Origin: Dipylidium caninum
Lineage: Eukaryota; Platyhelminthes; Cestoda; Cyclophyllidea; Dipylidiidae
NCBI GenBank assembly: GCA_017562135.1
Contig: QEYB01000629.1
Location: 62,001-126,000, forward strand
DNA: 64,000 bases
Reading direction: 5' to 3'
Positions 47,925-58,179 of the stretch are shown here, in pieces (positions within the stretch are counted from its first letter, which is position 1; the number at the start of each line of letters is the position of its first letter). The position numbers and the translations under genes are program-made. The notes under the pieces are model-generated. The model saw nothing but the letters and a program-made list of their open reading frames with translations, ran no database searches and was not told the origin of the DNA.

Positions 47925-48190
47925 GCGGCCAGACGCCTCGTGTTCGACCCTGCGACGAAGGCGGCGTGGGGACGCACCGGGGGCCCTCCAAAGTGGTGCC
48001 CAATTGGTTGACGTGGGAGGGGGGGAGGGGATAGGGGGGCGGCACCATGAGTTGGGAAGTGGGCAGTAGGATGGGAGGGAGGGGGAGGCAGTGGCCCACA
48101 GTCTCACTCGTCTTGACTCGATGAGACGGTGGCGAAGACAACGTGGGACGCCGACGATCTACTCGCTGTGAGGGAGAAGGGCTAAGTTGA
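47925..48190 (+). repeat. Diverged inverted repeat pair B, right copy
   Basis: Partner of the reverse complement of 39430-39600. It carries an insertion of G-rich sequence (about 48015-48125) between the two conserved blocks. It may be an old dispersed element or an old segmental duplication; no coding content is recognised. Confidence 0.65.
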
Positions 48191-51100
48191 CGTGGAGCAC
48201 GTCCCATCGGCCCCCCCCCGTGGCCGGCGACCCACAGCCCCAAGTCTGGTTTCAACCCCGAGGCTCCTGATGCATATCGTCGCCCGGAGGGCGTTCAGCC
48301 TGCGCTCGGGCTCGTTCGCTGGTTAGTTTCGCACAGATCCCAACCCCTCGCGGTCGTCGGGTGCGCGAACAAGGGCCGCAGTCGGCCTTTCCATGTGAGG
48401 CGCATGCAAGTTCGGACAAGAGGCCCCCTTTCCACATCTCCGCAGAAGAACCTGCCTCTCCTGGCCAAAACTCGGAGGCGCGGCTGGGGGGTGGGGCGCC
48501 CACGGAAAACCCCGCTTCTGCGGTCAGCTGCAGGCGAGGCCTCGACGACCTGACGGCCGTGCGTGGACACCGGACACGCCACTCGGTCTCGCTGGGGCCT
48601 CACACGACCTGCTGCCCCGAGTGGTTACGCCGCCGGGGAATGAATTCGGAAGACCACTTGCGAGAGGCCGAAACGCATTCGGGTGTGGCCTCTGACGAGG
48701 TAGCCAACGTGCCAGCCCTTGAAACAACCCAATTTCAGCCTTGTTGCGGGGGAATGCGAAGGCGCCGTTCCTGTGTTTACTAGACAGTCCGGTTCTAACG
48801 CGAGTGCTTAAATGTTTACCGCGGCGGAGGGCGATCGCGTCAGATACGCTCCCGTCCGTCGGCATTCGCATAACGCCGCCATTCATTGGAGCCTTCGGGG
48901 AGGCAGCGCACAGCGGGGCGTCGACTTTGCAACTTACAATTCAAAGGCGAAGACCGCGTCGTTTGTAGACGGAATTTCCGATGCTTTTCCCGGCTTCTTT
49001 GTCTCTTACCCTCACGGGGTCCACCAAAGCCAGTCACAAGGGCGTCTGTGACCTCGGAGGGGAGGAAGGAGCTTCGAGTAGACACCCGTAGGGGGGTAAG
49101 GGGGAGTCGCCTCACCCTCCCCGCGACGGGGGAAGGGCACTTCTAAGTAGGGCATTCTTTCCATCATCATGGCTACCCCCTGGCGAAATAGTAAGGTGTA
49201 TTTGCCCGATGCGTGCCTTCTTTTCCATCTAATTACAACGCCGCGCACACTCAGGAAGTTGTAAAAAAACCCGAGGAAGTGAAGCCGACGGAATGCAGGT
49301 CGGAGAGACGCGGCCGTTTAAATGGCTGAATCATCGGGGCGAAGGAATGTCTGGCAGGCGATTTCGGTGGCGGGGCAACGCGCCGCGGAGGTTGACACAC
49401 CGGTGCGATGATTCACTTCGCCGCGGTGCCAGGCGGACAGAAGGCTTACTCCGATCGCAGCATTCATGGAAGACGACTTTATTTTGCCCTACCGAAAAGT
49501 CAACGTTGACTGAGGCTCGTGGAGTCTGGCAGGGCTGTGATAAAGCGGCTACGAGGGTATTGAAGACGAGGAGATGCGTACAACCCAACCGACATGGCCG
49601 TCGGGTGGTGCGGCGGCCCACGGGCGAGGTAAGTGGCACCCGTCGGCACGCTGTTGCGGGCTAAAAAATCCTCGTTAGCCGGCCGAGTCGTGGACAACTC
49701 GGCCGTGCTGGGGCGCCGCTACGTGACCCAAAGGTGCGCAGCGCCACTTGAGCGTCGGCGCGGACGTGCGGGCTCCCCGCAGGACGGCAATAACAAACGG
49801 AAGAGGATCGTAGCGCGAGAGAGGCAGCGATGGGGTGAAACTACTCTTTTTCTCCAAACTATAAGGTACCACATGGCTTGTGTGCACACCCCGAGAGCAG
49901 ATGCCGGCTTAACTTGCCTCGGGGACGGGCGTCCGGCCACGTAAGGACACACATGTCCGCTCTCGGCGTCTTCGCCCCGTTGTAAATCTGCGGGGATCGT
50001 TGAAGCTCTCTTATCCATCGTCACCTAAGCGTAAAGTGCCGTGGAAGAATGGCGACCACAGCCTGAGGCGGGCGCACGAGCCACGCTGCTCGAGGACGAG
50101 ACGGCGCTTCCACACATCAGCATGACGGAGGCAGGGGCGAGCGGTGTAGCGAGACCGGCTGGGGGGAGCGATCGCCTCGTGCCATGACACGCATCTGACC
50201 CGGGTGGGCAACGGAACGGCTCGCATGGCGGCAATGGAGGAGGTGTGTGGTGGAGAGGCTGGCGCAGTGGTGCTCGCGTTCTGCAAGGCGAGAGTCAAGA
50301 CGCCAGATGCTCTGGCTACCAGAAAAGCACTGGCAATGACGTAGCAGCCCAGAGCTCCTAGTGAGGCGCTGTCCTTCCGCTCGGTTTGGAATTGCGTCGC
50401 CGACTGAGCGCCAGAACGGGACCGAGACGCCGATCGCATCGGATCTTTCCTTGCCTCGTCTGGCGGAACTTCTTGACGTGACCCGGTGACGGTCCGTCCC
50501 CCTCAACCGCCAGCATGAAGGAAGTCGTCAGAAGGCGTCGGCTCGTTCACTGACTCGTCCTCGACCCGAGGGCCTGGCGTGCCACAATTTGGGAGGAAAC
50601 GGACACGCCAGCGGGTTCACCAAACGCCCACGATTCCGGCCAACTCAACCTTCAGTTCGCCCGTTGAGTCGGAGCCCCTGACTACCTGAGTCTGGCGCGT
50701 TTGGCAGTCGCGTTCTCAGCAAACCGTTCAAGCACCACTCGCGCATCACCCCGTGGAGACCGTGTGAAGCGTGTCAGTCAATCAGCAGGGCAGCAGAGGG
50801 CGCTCCAGCGCCACAGCTTAAATTGAGCGCAACGAGAGACGTGCACATGTCTCATGGGGCCCACTACACGCATGAGTCTTAACGACTGTTGCCATAACAG
50901 CGCGAATTTACCCGACTGCACCGAGAAGCAGCGTCTCGTTGCAACGGTGAGAGGTTGGCATTCACGAGGTGCATTCGCTCCCGCAACAAAAACTTCGAAC
51001 CGCGGCGGGTAGCTCCTTGCCTGTCCCCGTCCCCGAGACCTTGTATGGGCCAGTGGAATGCTCGGCCTCCCGGGTCTGGACGCTCCAAGAAGGGCTGCCG

Positions 51101-51640
51101 ACGGCCGGCCTGTTTACGCAGTGTTAGCCCGGGACGAGCGCAACGTGGGCATCGAAGACCGGGTTGAAAATCCCATGTGGCGGTCGCTAAGGTCGCACCA
51201 TCGACTGGAGGGGCTGTGAGTCACCGCCACTTTTGTCTCGTCACCACGCCACACTGATGCGCGCAAGCAGGCACAAAGAATGCGAGCAGGACACCGACTC
51301 GTGGAACCCATGTGGAGGGTGTCAGCCGACTGGGAACCGAAGGCGCAGGCAGACCGATGCCCCCAACTTCTGATATCCGACTACTTCGAAACGTGTCTAC
51401 CGCGACGGGTACCACGCACAACCCGCGCACACTACCAGCGCTCACGGGCCGTGGAAATGGCGTAAATTAGATCCTCACGGGTAAAGCAACTATGGGACTG
51501 CTGCAGCACTAATAACACTTTCCCGGTTCTCGCAACTCGATTAGATAAGCTAACGCAAAATGCCTGGAAGACGATTTCCCAGAAGTGTCAGTGAAGGAAA
51601 GTAAATTGAGCGTTCCTTCGTTGTTACACATTTCCGTCAA
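48191..51640. other. Gene desert, right part
   Basis: GC-rich sequence with overlapping open frames on both strands and no recognised protein, RNA or mobile element. Confidence 0.65.
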
Positions 51641-51643
51641 ATT

Positions 51644-51649
51644 TTTATT
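51644..51649 (-). terminator. Possible poly(A) signal for the Limpet-like gene
   Basis: TTTATT on the plus strand reads AATAAA on the minus strand, about 575 bases after the minus-strand stop codon at 52225. It is the only clear candidate noticed in that interval. The 3' UTR would then be about 0.6 kb. Confidence 0.4.
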
Positions 51650-52224
51650 TAATGGATAGGGTTTGAGAATAAGAGCGGGAGCTTGGGCGAAGTGGGGAGG
51701 AGAAGGGCGGGAGTGGTAGCAGGCACGAAATAAAAGGCCAGGCAGTAGTATCACGGGCCCGTCAAATGCGGATAGAACGCCAGAGAATGTGAAGTAAAAA
51801 GGAGATCGGAGAGAGACCCGATAGCGAAAAAAAATGCAGTGCAGCACCACCACCAGAGGGCATATAGTAAGAAACACCCCGACGTATCAACAACTGCCTA
51901 CAGAGAAATTGATAAGCAGAAGTGAAAAGAGGGAAACTGCAGTCCCTGCTGTTGTTGCTACCACCAGTGAGAAAAAAAGAAGGATGCGACGGAAGAAGCA
52001 CTGAAGGAGGCTAGTTTTGTTGTTTCTTTCAACAAAAGAGCAGGCAGGAGGGCAACAACAGCAAAAGCAGAGACCCTCGTGAAGAGGAGTAAGTCAGAAA
52101 CGGGGAGCGTAGTTGATGGACTTGAGGCGGCAGCGGAAAACGAGAAACGAAGCAGTAGCGACATCTTACTCAGAGAGAGGTTGGGGCACAGTGAGTTAGC
52201 TTGTTTGATAGCTGATTCAATGCT

Positions 52225-52370
52225 CTAACGGCCACAGTCGGAACACATAATTTGATCTTCATTCGTCAGGAAACCGCGACCCACGAGATTACAGTTGCAC
52301 TTACTACAGGCAAAACACTCCGAGTGCCAGTGACGATCCTCAAACGAAATGAACTTACATCCACCAAAAC
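52225..52370 (-). CDS. Lmpt: Limpet-like exon 7 (LIM6 and stop)
   Basis: After acceptor catctag the exon reads FGGCKFISFEDRHWHSECFA and then CSKCNCNLVGRGFLTNEDQI to MCSDCGR and TAG (52227-52225). It matches the last LIM of FHL proteins very closely. The 75-base intron before it has no in-frame stop. Confidence 0.95.
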
Positions 52371-55300
52371 CTAGATGAAGGGCGAAAGGCAGTAGACATA
52401 ACACAAGAAAAGGGAGACAGACAAGGCAGAGCAAAGGGAACCCACCAGTTATGGGTTTGCCGCACTTGGTGCACTTCTTTGCAAAGAGATCGCCATAGCA
52501 GTCAGCACAATAGGGCTGCTCATCCTTAGAGGTAAACTTGAGGCCGGCGAGTTGTTTGCCGCAACTAGTGCAAGTAAAGCACTCTTTGTGCCATGGGTTA
52601 CCCTTGTACGTGACACCGCCGCGTCGGATGACCTCGGAGCACTTGGTGCAGCGCTGAGCATACTTAGCCTCGTAACAGGGCACGCAGACCACTTGATTAT
52701 CTCTGGGGATGAAGCTTTTCGCTCCAATGGGCTGCTTACACTCCACACATACGAAGCATTCTTCGTGCCACTGCTGGCCGCGATATTCATATTTACGCAT
52801 ACCCGCTTTGAAGACGCCCTGACAACCATCACAGCGTGCCGCAAAGCGTTCGTCATAACAGTCGGAGCAATAAAGTTGGTCATCTTTCGTCGCGAAAGGA
52901 CGGTCCGCCAGCGATGTATTACAGGCTGAACACTTGAAGCATTTCTCATGCCAATGGCGTTCCTTGAAGGAGAGGTCCTGTCGTTCGCAAGTTGGGAGAA
53001 GGCGAAAGCAAAAAAGACCACTTTTAGGGCAGGGTGGGAGTAACAGTCGTGGGAAAGCATGGGTTTGAGAAATAGATACCAGGCCAACTTCAAATTAAAT
53101 CCGTGCAAGCACACACAAATACACACCCACAAACGCAATTGGCGACTACAGGTCTATTTAAAACGCTGAAGGTAATGTGGGAACAAACACAGGCACGACA
53201 AGTAGCGAGGAGGGGAAACAAGTTTAGGTGACAAAGGGGAAGCAGGAGGGGGAGCATGTACTACGGGAGAAACTCACGGTGGGTTTGGATCGAACCAGGG
53301 CTAGGTGTTTCTAGAGGCCAAAACGTAGGTAGGTGGATGGGCGGGCGTCTAACAGCTCGAGAATAAAAGAAACTCCTCGACTCATGCTTTCCCACAACAA
53401 TCAGTGAATTCCAACACCTTCCAGTAAGGCACACAGTTACAACAAGGATGACGACAGAAATCCGTACACAATACGAGCCCAGAGGTGATCGACAGAGTAG
53501 TCACGAGCATAGGGAAAAAAGGGGATAAAGGCAGAGCTAGGGTTGCGGCGAGTTGACTCACCGGAGGGGACTAGTAAGGGACAGAGAGCGATGGAGACAT
53601 CGACATGCTGATTAAGTGAAAGAGAAGAGAGGAAGAGAATCGGAGGGGTGGCTAAGACATGAACCTACCGGCAGTGACAAACCAGAACACCTAATTATCC
53701 TAACTTACCTTGGAATCGCAGCCAATTTTTTCCTTACACTGCTCACAGGTGTTGGCGAATTTCGCCTCGTAACAGGCCAGACAATGAGGTTCCTCGTCTC
53801 GAAGGATGTAACGCTGACCAGTCAGGGAAACATCACAGCTACGGCAAGCAAAGTGGCCTGTGTGGTGTTCCTGATCCATGGCACGGGTGTATTCTTCGGA
53901 AAATATTAACTATAATGTGAAAAACAAGGATGACTAGGGTTCTAAAGAAAGACATAGAAGTCACGCAAACAAATCCACCACTTTATCCAATAAAGATCCA
54001 CATGGTGAGGCTTAATAAAAAGCTCTTACATTAACTGCTTGACCGGTTAAAATAAACGGTTACCGCAAACAAATCCTAGAAAACGACTATGTCGCGCACG
54101 CACACGAGAATAAAATATAAACAAGATTCATAAAAATCGCGATGTTAGTGTATTCAATCAGTAAAACGTAAATGAGACACAGACAAATAATGCCAGAAAA
54201 TCTCCGTATAACAAGACTCCAATCTTTTGGAATGCTGCCGGAGAGAGACAAACATGGAAACGGCTAGGAGCAGCGAGAATAAAGCGCATCTTATGTGTTC
54301 ATAAGGGAGAAAAAAACTTACGCGAGAGGTAGAGATTGAAGATCGGATACAACAAACAAGGCGACGACTCCCTACTATGTGCCGGTGTAATGAGTGTGCG
54401 TCTATCCAGCACACAAACGTCTAGGTGCAATTACAGTGCAACGGCAGCTGTGTTGGATGGAGTATTATACAAGGCCAAGCACGCACCCACACGCCACCTC
54501 CTAGTGGGCAAAATGGCTGAGCCAATGGGCGAGGGCGAGGGCAAGGTGGGAAGGAGAAATCAATGGAAAAAACTTGCGCAGCACTGGCTGCTAACGGCGG
54601 CTTTTAGCGTTTAGTGCGTCCCCACTCCAACGCACGACACACGCGCACATCCAAACGCCACCGCACAACACCCACATGCATACCTGTCCCTATGCTTGTT
54701 GCAGGACTGCGATTGGTCAGCGTGCCAAAACGAGTCACACGCCCTGGCAACCAGTAGCGGCGTGGCAGAAGGACAACCAATGGGACGGCGAAAATGACAA
54801 CGTCTTCTGACTTATCAATTCGATTACGTGGACGTAATGTAGCACCTCCACTACGCATAAATAGTGAACTCCGAATATTATTCAGGAAGTAAAAAAATGT
54901 AACAGAGCTTTCGGGAGCAGCATTTCAAGCCGTCAAAGAGATCGCATAAAATCGAAAGTGTAAAAGAAGGTCTACTCACGTGGTCGCAAGTAGCACAGCG
55001 TGGTCGGATCAGCTGGCCATAGTGGCGAAGGCAATATGGTTTGCCGTTGAGCCAAGCATAGACAAAATCGACAAGGTGTTCACTACAATTCGAGCAGCGG
55101 AAGCACCCAAGATGCCAAGCAGGTGGGAGACTGCCATCAGAAGAATCAGGTAAATGATGCTCTGGTCGAATTCGGACACAAAATTCCCTAAATCCGATGG
55201 GCTCCGAACACTCAGCGCAGAGCTAAACAACGGGAGGTGGCAAAACAGACATTGATAGGTGCTTTCAGTGTTGATTGAATTAGGAGATCGAAAATAATGG

Positions 55301-56331
55301 CACCAAAAAAGTCAGCATAAATTACAGTCAATTTTCAAGTTTAACATCAAGAAAAACCCCGAAAATGCTCCAAAAGTAGGAGACTTACCGTTGGGGTCTT
55401 GGCTGGTGAACGTTCAACACGGCCGACACCAAAATCACGGCGATTTCTAGAATTTTGGAAGCGCGTAGCCTCACGAGATTCACCTTCTAGGTTAGTGGGG
55501 TTAGCGGAAGGGGGAAGATTGAGCTTGGCGGTACTGAGAGAAGAAGCAGGTTTACGATCTTGAGGAGGAATTTGATGACGAATACGCCGCATTCGCATTT
55601 CAGCGTAGGCCTCCCCACGAGGTATTTGCGAAGATAGGAGAGAACCAAGGAAGTGTTCAACCTAAGAACAGGGGATCAATCTGAATAGGCGATGAAAATG
55701 AAATATCGTTCAGTTAATAGTGCCGACGAGGGGAAAGGCGGGAAATGTCGGAGGATTGCGTATTGCAAAGGCAAAAATGAGACAGCCACGCCTGTGGATT
55801 GTAATCATTGAAACATATCATCAGAGATAGGTGTCAAGGAAATTAACGCAGCCCTCAAAACTATCCAAAGTATCACCAGATGTCACCAACAACGAGCAAA
55901 TTACGCGTCATGTTGCTTGCCACTATTCTTGCATGCAAAACGGTACTCCTACATCAATCTAATATGAATCGGCTTTAAATACAAGCTTTAAGAACATTTT
56001 TAGCTATATACACATAAAGCAAATGCCTTACCTCAGTAGTCTGAATCCCAATAGGCAACCAGACTAAACCATGTTCTCTCGCTATTGACTGTGCAACATC
56101 GTATGCCTTAAGTAAGGCAGTATCGGACAAATCCAATTCATGTAAATAGGAATCTCTTGAAGAATCAGTAACAGCGTGCTTATCATAATAGCAATGACAA
56201 GTAGTGCATGTTGCTCTAGAGATATAAATATATACTAATGAACGGTTATACCTCCAGGGATGAAGCATGAAACCGGAACACTCAGGACCACAGGTTAAGC
56301 AGGGCTTTCCGATGTCTTGCTGCAAAGCCAT
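52225..56331 (-). CDS. Lmpt: Limpet-like PET and six-LIM domain protein (complete)
   Basis: Seven coding exons read on the minus strand: 56331-56252, 56215-56032, 55661-55389, 55222-54980, 53909-53709, 52977-52446 and 52370-52225. They total 1659 bases, 552 residues plus stop TAG, in phase at every join. The N-terminus has the Limpet/testin Cys pattern (CLTCGPECSGF, HPWRATCTTCHC). A PET domain follows across the second and third exons (GIQTTEVEHFLGSLLSSQIP to HQIPPQD). Six LIM zinc-binding domains fill residues 181-552, the last three and a half closely resembling FHL proteins (GGCKFISFEDRHWHSECF, GRGFLTNEDQIMCSDC). PET plus six LIMs is the architecture of Drosophila Limpet. Family members are cytoskeletal and nuclear adaptors, often in muscle; that role is inferred from the family. 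The ATG at 56331 is chosen because it opens MALQQDIG, like the MALGQDIG start of testins. Confidence 0.93.
52446..52977 (-). CDS. Lmpt: Limpet-like exon 6 (LIM3, LIM4, LIM5)
   Basis: This 532-base exon carries three LIM domains with all metal ligands: RHWHEKCFKCSAC...YCSDC, QQWHEECFVCVEC...CVPC and NPWHKECFTCTSC...YCADC. It ends GKPIT plus one base at donor gtgggt. Confidence 0.95.
52978..53708 (-). other. Limpet-like intron 5, 731 bases
   Basis: No feature was supported. A B-box-like GGTTCGATCC occurs near 53285 on the minus strand, but no tRNA fold fits. Confidence 0.7.
53709..53909 (-). CDS. Lmpt: Limpet-like exon 5 (LIM2)
   Basis: This 201-base exon encodes LIFSEEYTRAMDQEHHTGHF and then ACRSCDVSLTGQRYILRDEE to CEQCKEKIGCDSK. 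HTGHFACRSC gives the His/His/Cys/Cys metal pattern typical of LIM2 in prickle/testin proteins. Confidence 0.93.
53910..54979 (-). other. Limpet-like intron 4, 1.07 kb, with possible internal promoter
   Basis: The longest intron of the gene. It contains a CCAAT box on each strand (ATTGG 54712-54716 and CCAAT 54777-54781) in a GC-richer patch. No extra exon is identified. Confidence 0.6.
54712..54781. promoter_or_regulatory. Opposed CCAAT boxes inside the Limpet-like intron
   Basis: ATTGG at 54712-54716 and CCAAT at 54777-54781, with GATTGGTCAG and ACCAATGGGA contexts that fit NF-Y sites well. They could drive a shorter, PET-less LIM isoform beginning in exon 5 or 6. This is inference. Confidence 0.3.
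54980..55222 (-). CDS. Lmpt: Limpet-like exon 4 (LIM1)
   Basis: This 243-base exon is phase 0. LIM1 has CAEC, then about 31 residues before HLGCFRCSNC, then GKPYCLRH. The gap between the first Cys pair and the His is longer than the usual 16 to 23 residues because of a HLPDSSDG-type insertion. It ends CATCDH, the first metal pair of LIM2, at donor gtgagt. Confidence 0.93.
55389..55661 (-). CDS. Lmpt: Limpet-like exon 3 (PET domain end and linker)
   Basis: This 273-base exon is phase 0 on both sides. It starts VEHFLGSLLSSQIPRGEAYA and continues MRMRRIRHQIPPQDRK, matching the PET ending with HQLPPHD. A Ser/Asn/Arg-rich linker follows to the donor gtaagt. Confidence 0.9.
56032..56215 (-). CDS. 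Lmpt: Limpet-like exon 2 (Cys motif end and PET start)
   Basis: The exon follows acceptor atctctag and encodes ATCTTCHCYYDKHAV, then the helical segment up to GLVWLPIGIQTTE. It ends phase 0 at donor gtaagg. WLPIGIQTTE corresponds to the conserved WVPPGL start of PET domains. Confidence 0.9.
56252..56331 (-). CDS. Lmpt: Limpet-like exon 1 (N-terminal Cys motif)
   Basis: It encodes MALQQDIGKPCLTCGPECSG and then FMLHPW plus two bases of Arg. It ends at a donor gtataa. The reading frame stays open through the following 36 bases, so the donor is easily missed, but splicing restores the family pattern HxWRxxCxxCxC. Confidence 0.88.
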
Positions 56332-57966
56332 GACTTTGACGAAACCTAAACCCCAAGATGGCAGCTAAGAAAAAAGCGGTCACCAGACCTTCGAATGCGG
56401 TGAAGCGGTAACTACAATGTAAATATAAATGCATATAAACAAATGGTAAATTTATCAGCATTTTTAAACTCTATAACCTAGCACTAGCACCCCTAAATAG
56501 AGCAAAAAAATTTAATTCAACTTGAAGTTAAAAGAGAATTTTTAGCACGCTACAATTTAATTTGCGACCGGACTAAGAAGAAATTGGTATTATTTGATAG
56601 AGGAGTAATGCGAAGAGAACCTTGCTAATTCATTCATAATTAACTGCGAAAATTCTGTAACGTGAAGTAACCCTAGGGGAACGGATGATAGCTCAGTTGA
56701 AGTTTAGGGTAGATTACAGCTGGTAATTAAAAAAGTAAAAGACGTGGTGTATTTCATGAATAATATGATTCAAGAATCTAAGAGGGTTATCCGATATTGT
56801 GCCTTACCAATGCTTTTCTTCTCCTTGGCTGCAAATCTCTACAATTTCGTGTTAAGTTGCACGCCGTAACTTTCTGAGATTTTGATTTATAAAAAGTGTT
56901 GCCTCATCAACGATAATAATCATTGAGGAGCATCTTAGGCGTAGAAGGACTTCATTTATTCATCGATACGATGCCAGAGCTTATTTTGTTCTGGTTGCCG
57001 TTTATTGCTCAGGCAGTCGGTAAATTTTTAAGCCTTTTTCAAACGTCATATTTTCACTTAAGCATATTGGAATATATATTGTATGCGGATAGGAGGCATT
57101 ATAGGTGCATAAATGTTGTTTAATATTGCAGTTTTTCTACGCAGTAAAAATCAGAGCCCATGTGCTGCAACTCGGACGCTTACTATTATAGTTCCTTTTC
57201 GGTAACGGCGACAAAATTAGTGGATTGCTTAATTCTCCACAATGCCCTTGAGTAGTTAACAGCAAATTTTAATCAGAAAGGGCACTTCGGTTATTTTCAA
57301 AGTAGAATTTAACGTACGCTAGTTATTAGAGCGTGAGACGAAGTTTTACATTTAATCTACAGCATATCCCTGTAGCGCATTTCACTACACTTCCCAATTC
57401 CAGGCTCGAGGGCCTGATAATTACATTTTGGGAATCCTTATTGAGATAATTCAACGTCGCGAACTGCTTTTGCTGTGCCCAGTGCCATTATAGATCACCA
57501 TATAAAAAGAACTGTGTATGAAGCCATAGCAACACGTCCTATGGGGAAGATAAATAAAGAGTGAGAGAAAAATGAGAACAAACAAAAAGTAAAGGAGCAC
57601 ATCGCAATCGCTAGCGCCCAATAAAACGCCATATTAACGGTACTTAATCCATGTGCTTCCGGCGCTTCGTTAAATTAGGACGGGACTTAAAATATTGAAA
57701 AAATTACAATTCAACACTACATGGTGGGAAGCAGAGTACTGTTATAAAGTGAAGGTTTAGTCCAACATTTTTTTAAAGGAATTTTACCACCATATATGGA
57801 TTTTTATAAAGAAATATTCTGAGCCTTGTTTTGATCACGTGTTTGTACAGCCGAAGGTAATGGTGCCAACCATAAATTGAGTTGGCTATGAGTCTCGTTG
57901 AGCTTTTGAAAGTTCCCAAAGTTCTTTTGAAAGACTGTTTGTGGCGTTTTTGAATAATTCCTTCAG
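56332..57966. promoter_or_regulatory. Head-to-head intergenic region between Limpet-like and TTK-like genes
   Basis: The 1.6 kb between the Limpet-like ATG (minus) and the first visible TTK-like exon (plus) must contain the Limpet 5' end, the TTK first exon(s) and both promoters. It is AT-rich. One weak TTK start candidate (ATG near 56970, MPELILFW, donor at about 57020, phase 1) was seen but is not convincing. Confidence 0.5.
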
Positions 57967-58179
57967 GTCCATTCACTTCAGCGTCACCAGTGGACTGGCT
58001 AAATTACCTTAACAAAATTGAGGACTATCTGAGAAACGGGTCCATGCCGGGTGGTGAAAGGCATCTTCTAAATATTTATGAGTATGCCATAGAGGTAGCA
58101 CATCGTTTACTTTCTTACCTACAGATCCTGCCTGAGTTATGGGACGACGTGTCTTACACTGCACTAATGATGCGTCTGG
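57967..58179 (+). CDS. TTK: TTK-like exon a (N-terminal helical repeats)
   Basis: After acceptor ccttcag it reads PFTSASPVDWLNYLNKIEDY and on to DDVSYTALMMRL. It ends with one base of Gly at donor gtgttc; this donor is chosen because it gives the correct phase for the next exon. The donor is weak. Confidence 0.75.

Noticed and set aside
53270..53310. B-box-like GGTTCGATCC on the minus strand (possible tRNA)
   Set aside because: The flanking bases do not form a T stem, and no A box or acceptor stem fits upstream.
56970..57020. MPELILFW-type first exon for the TTK-like gene
   Set aside because: The phase fits, but the sequence is hydrophobic, unlike TTK N-termini, and there is no other support.
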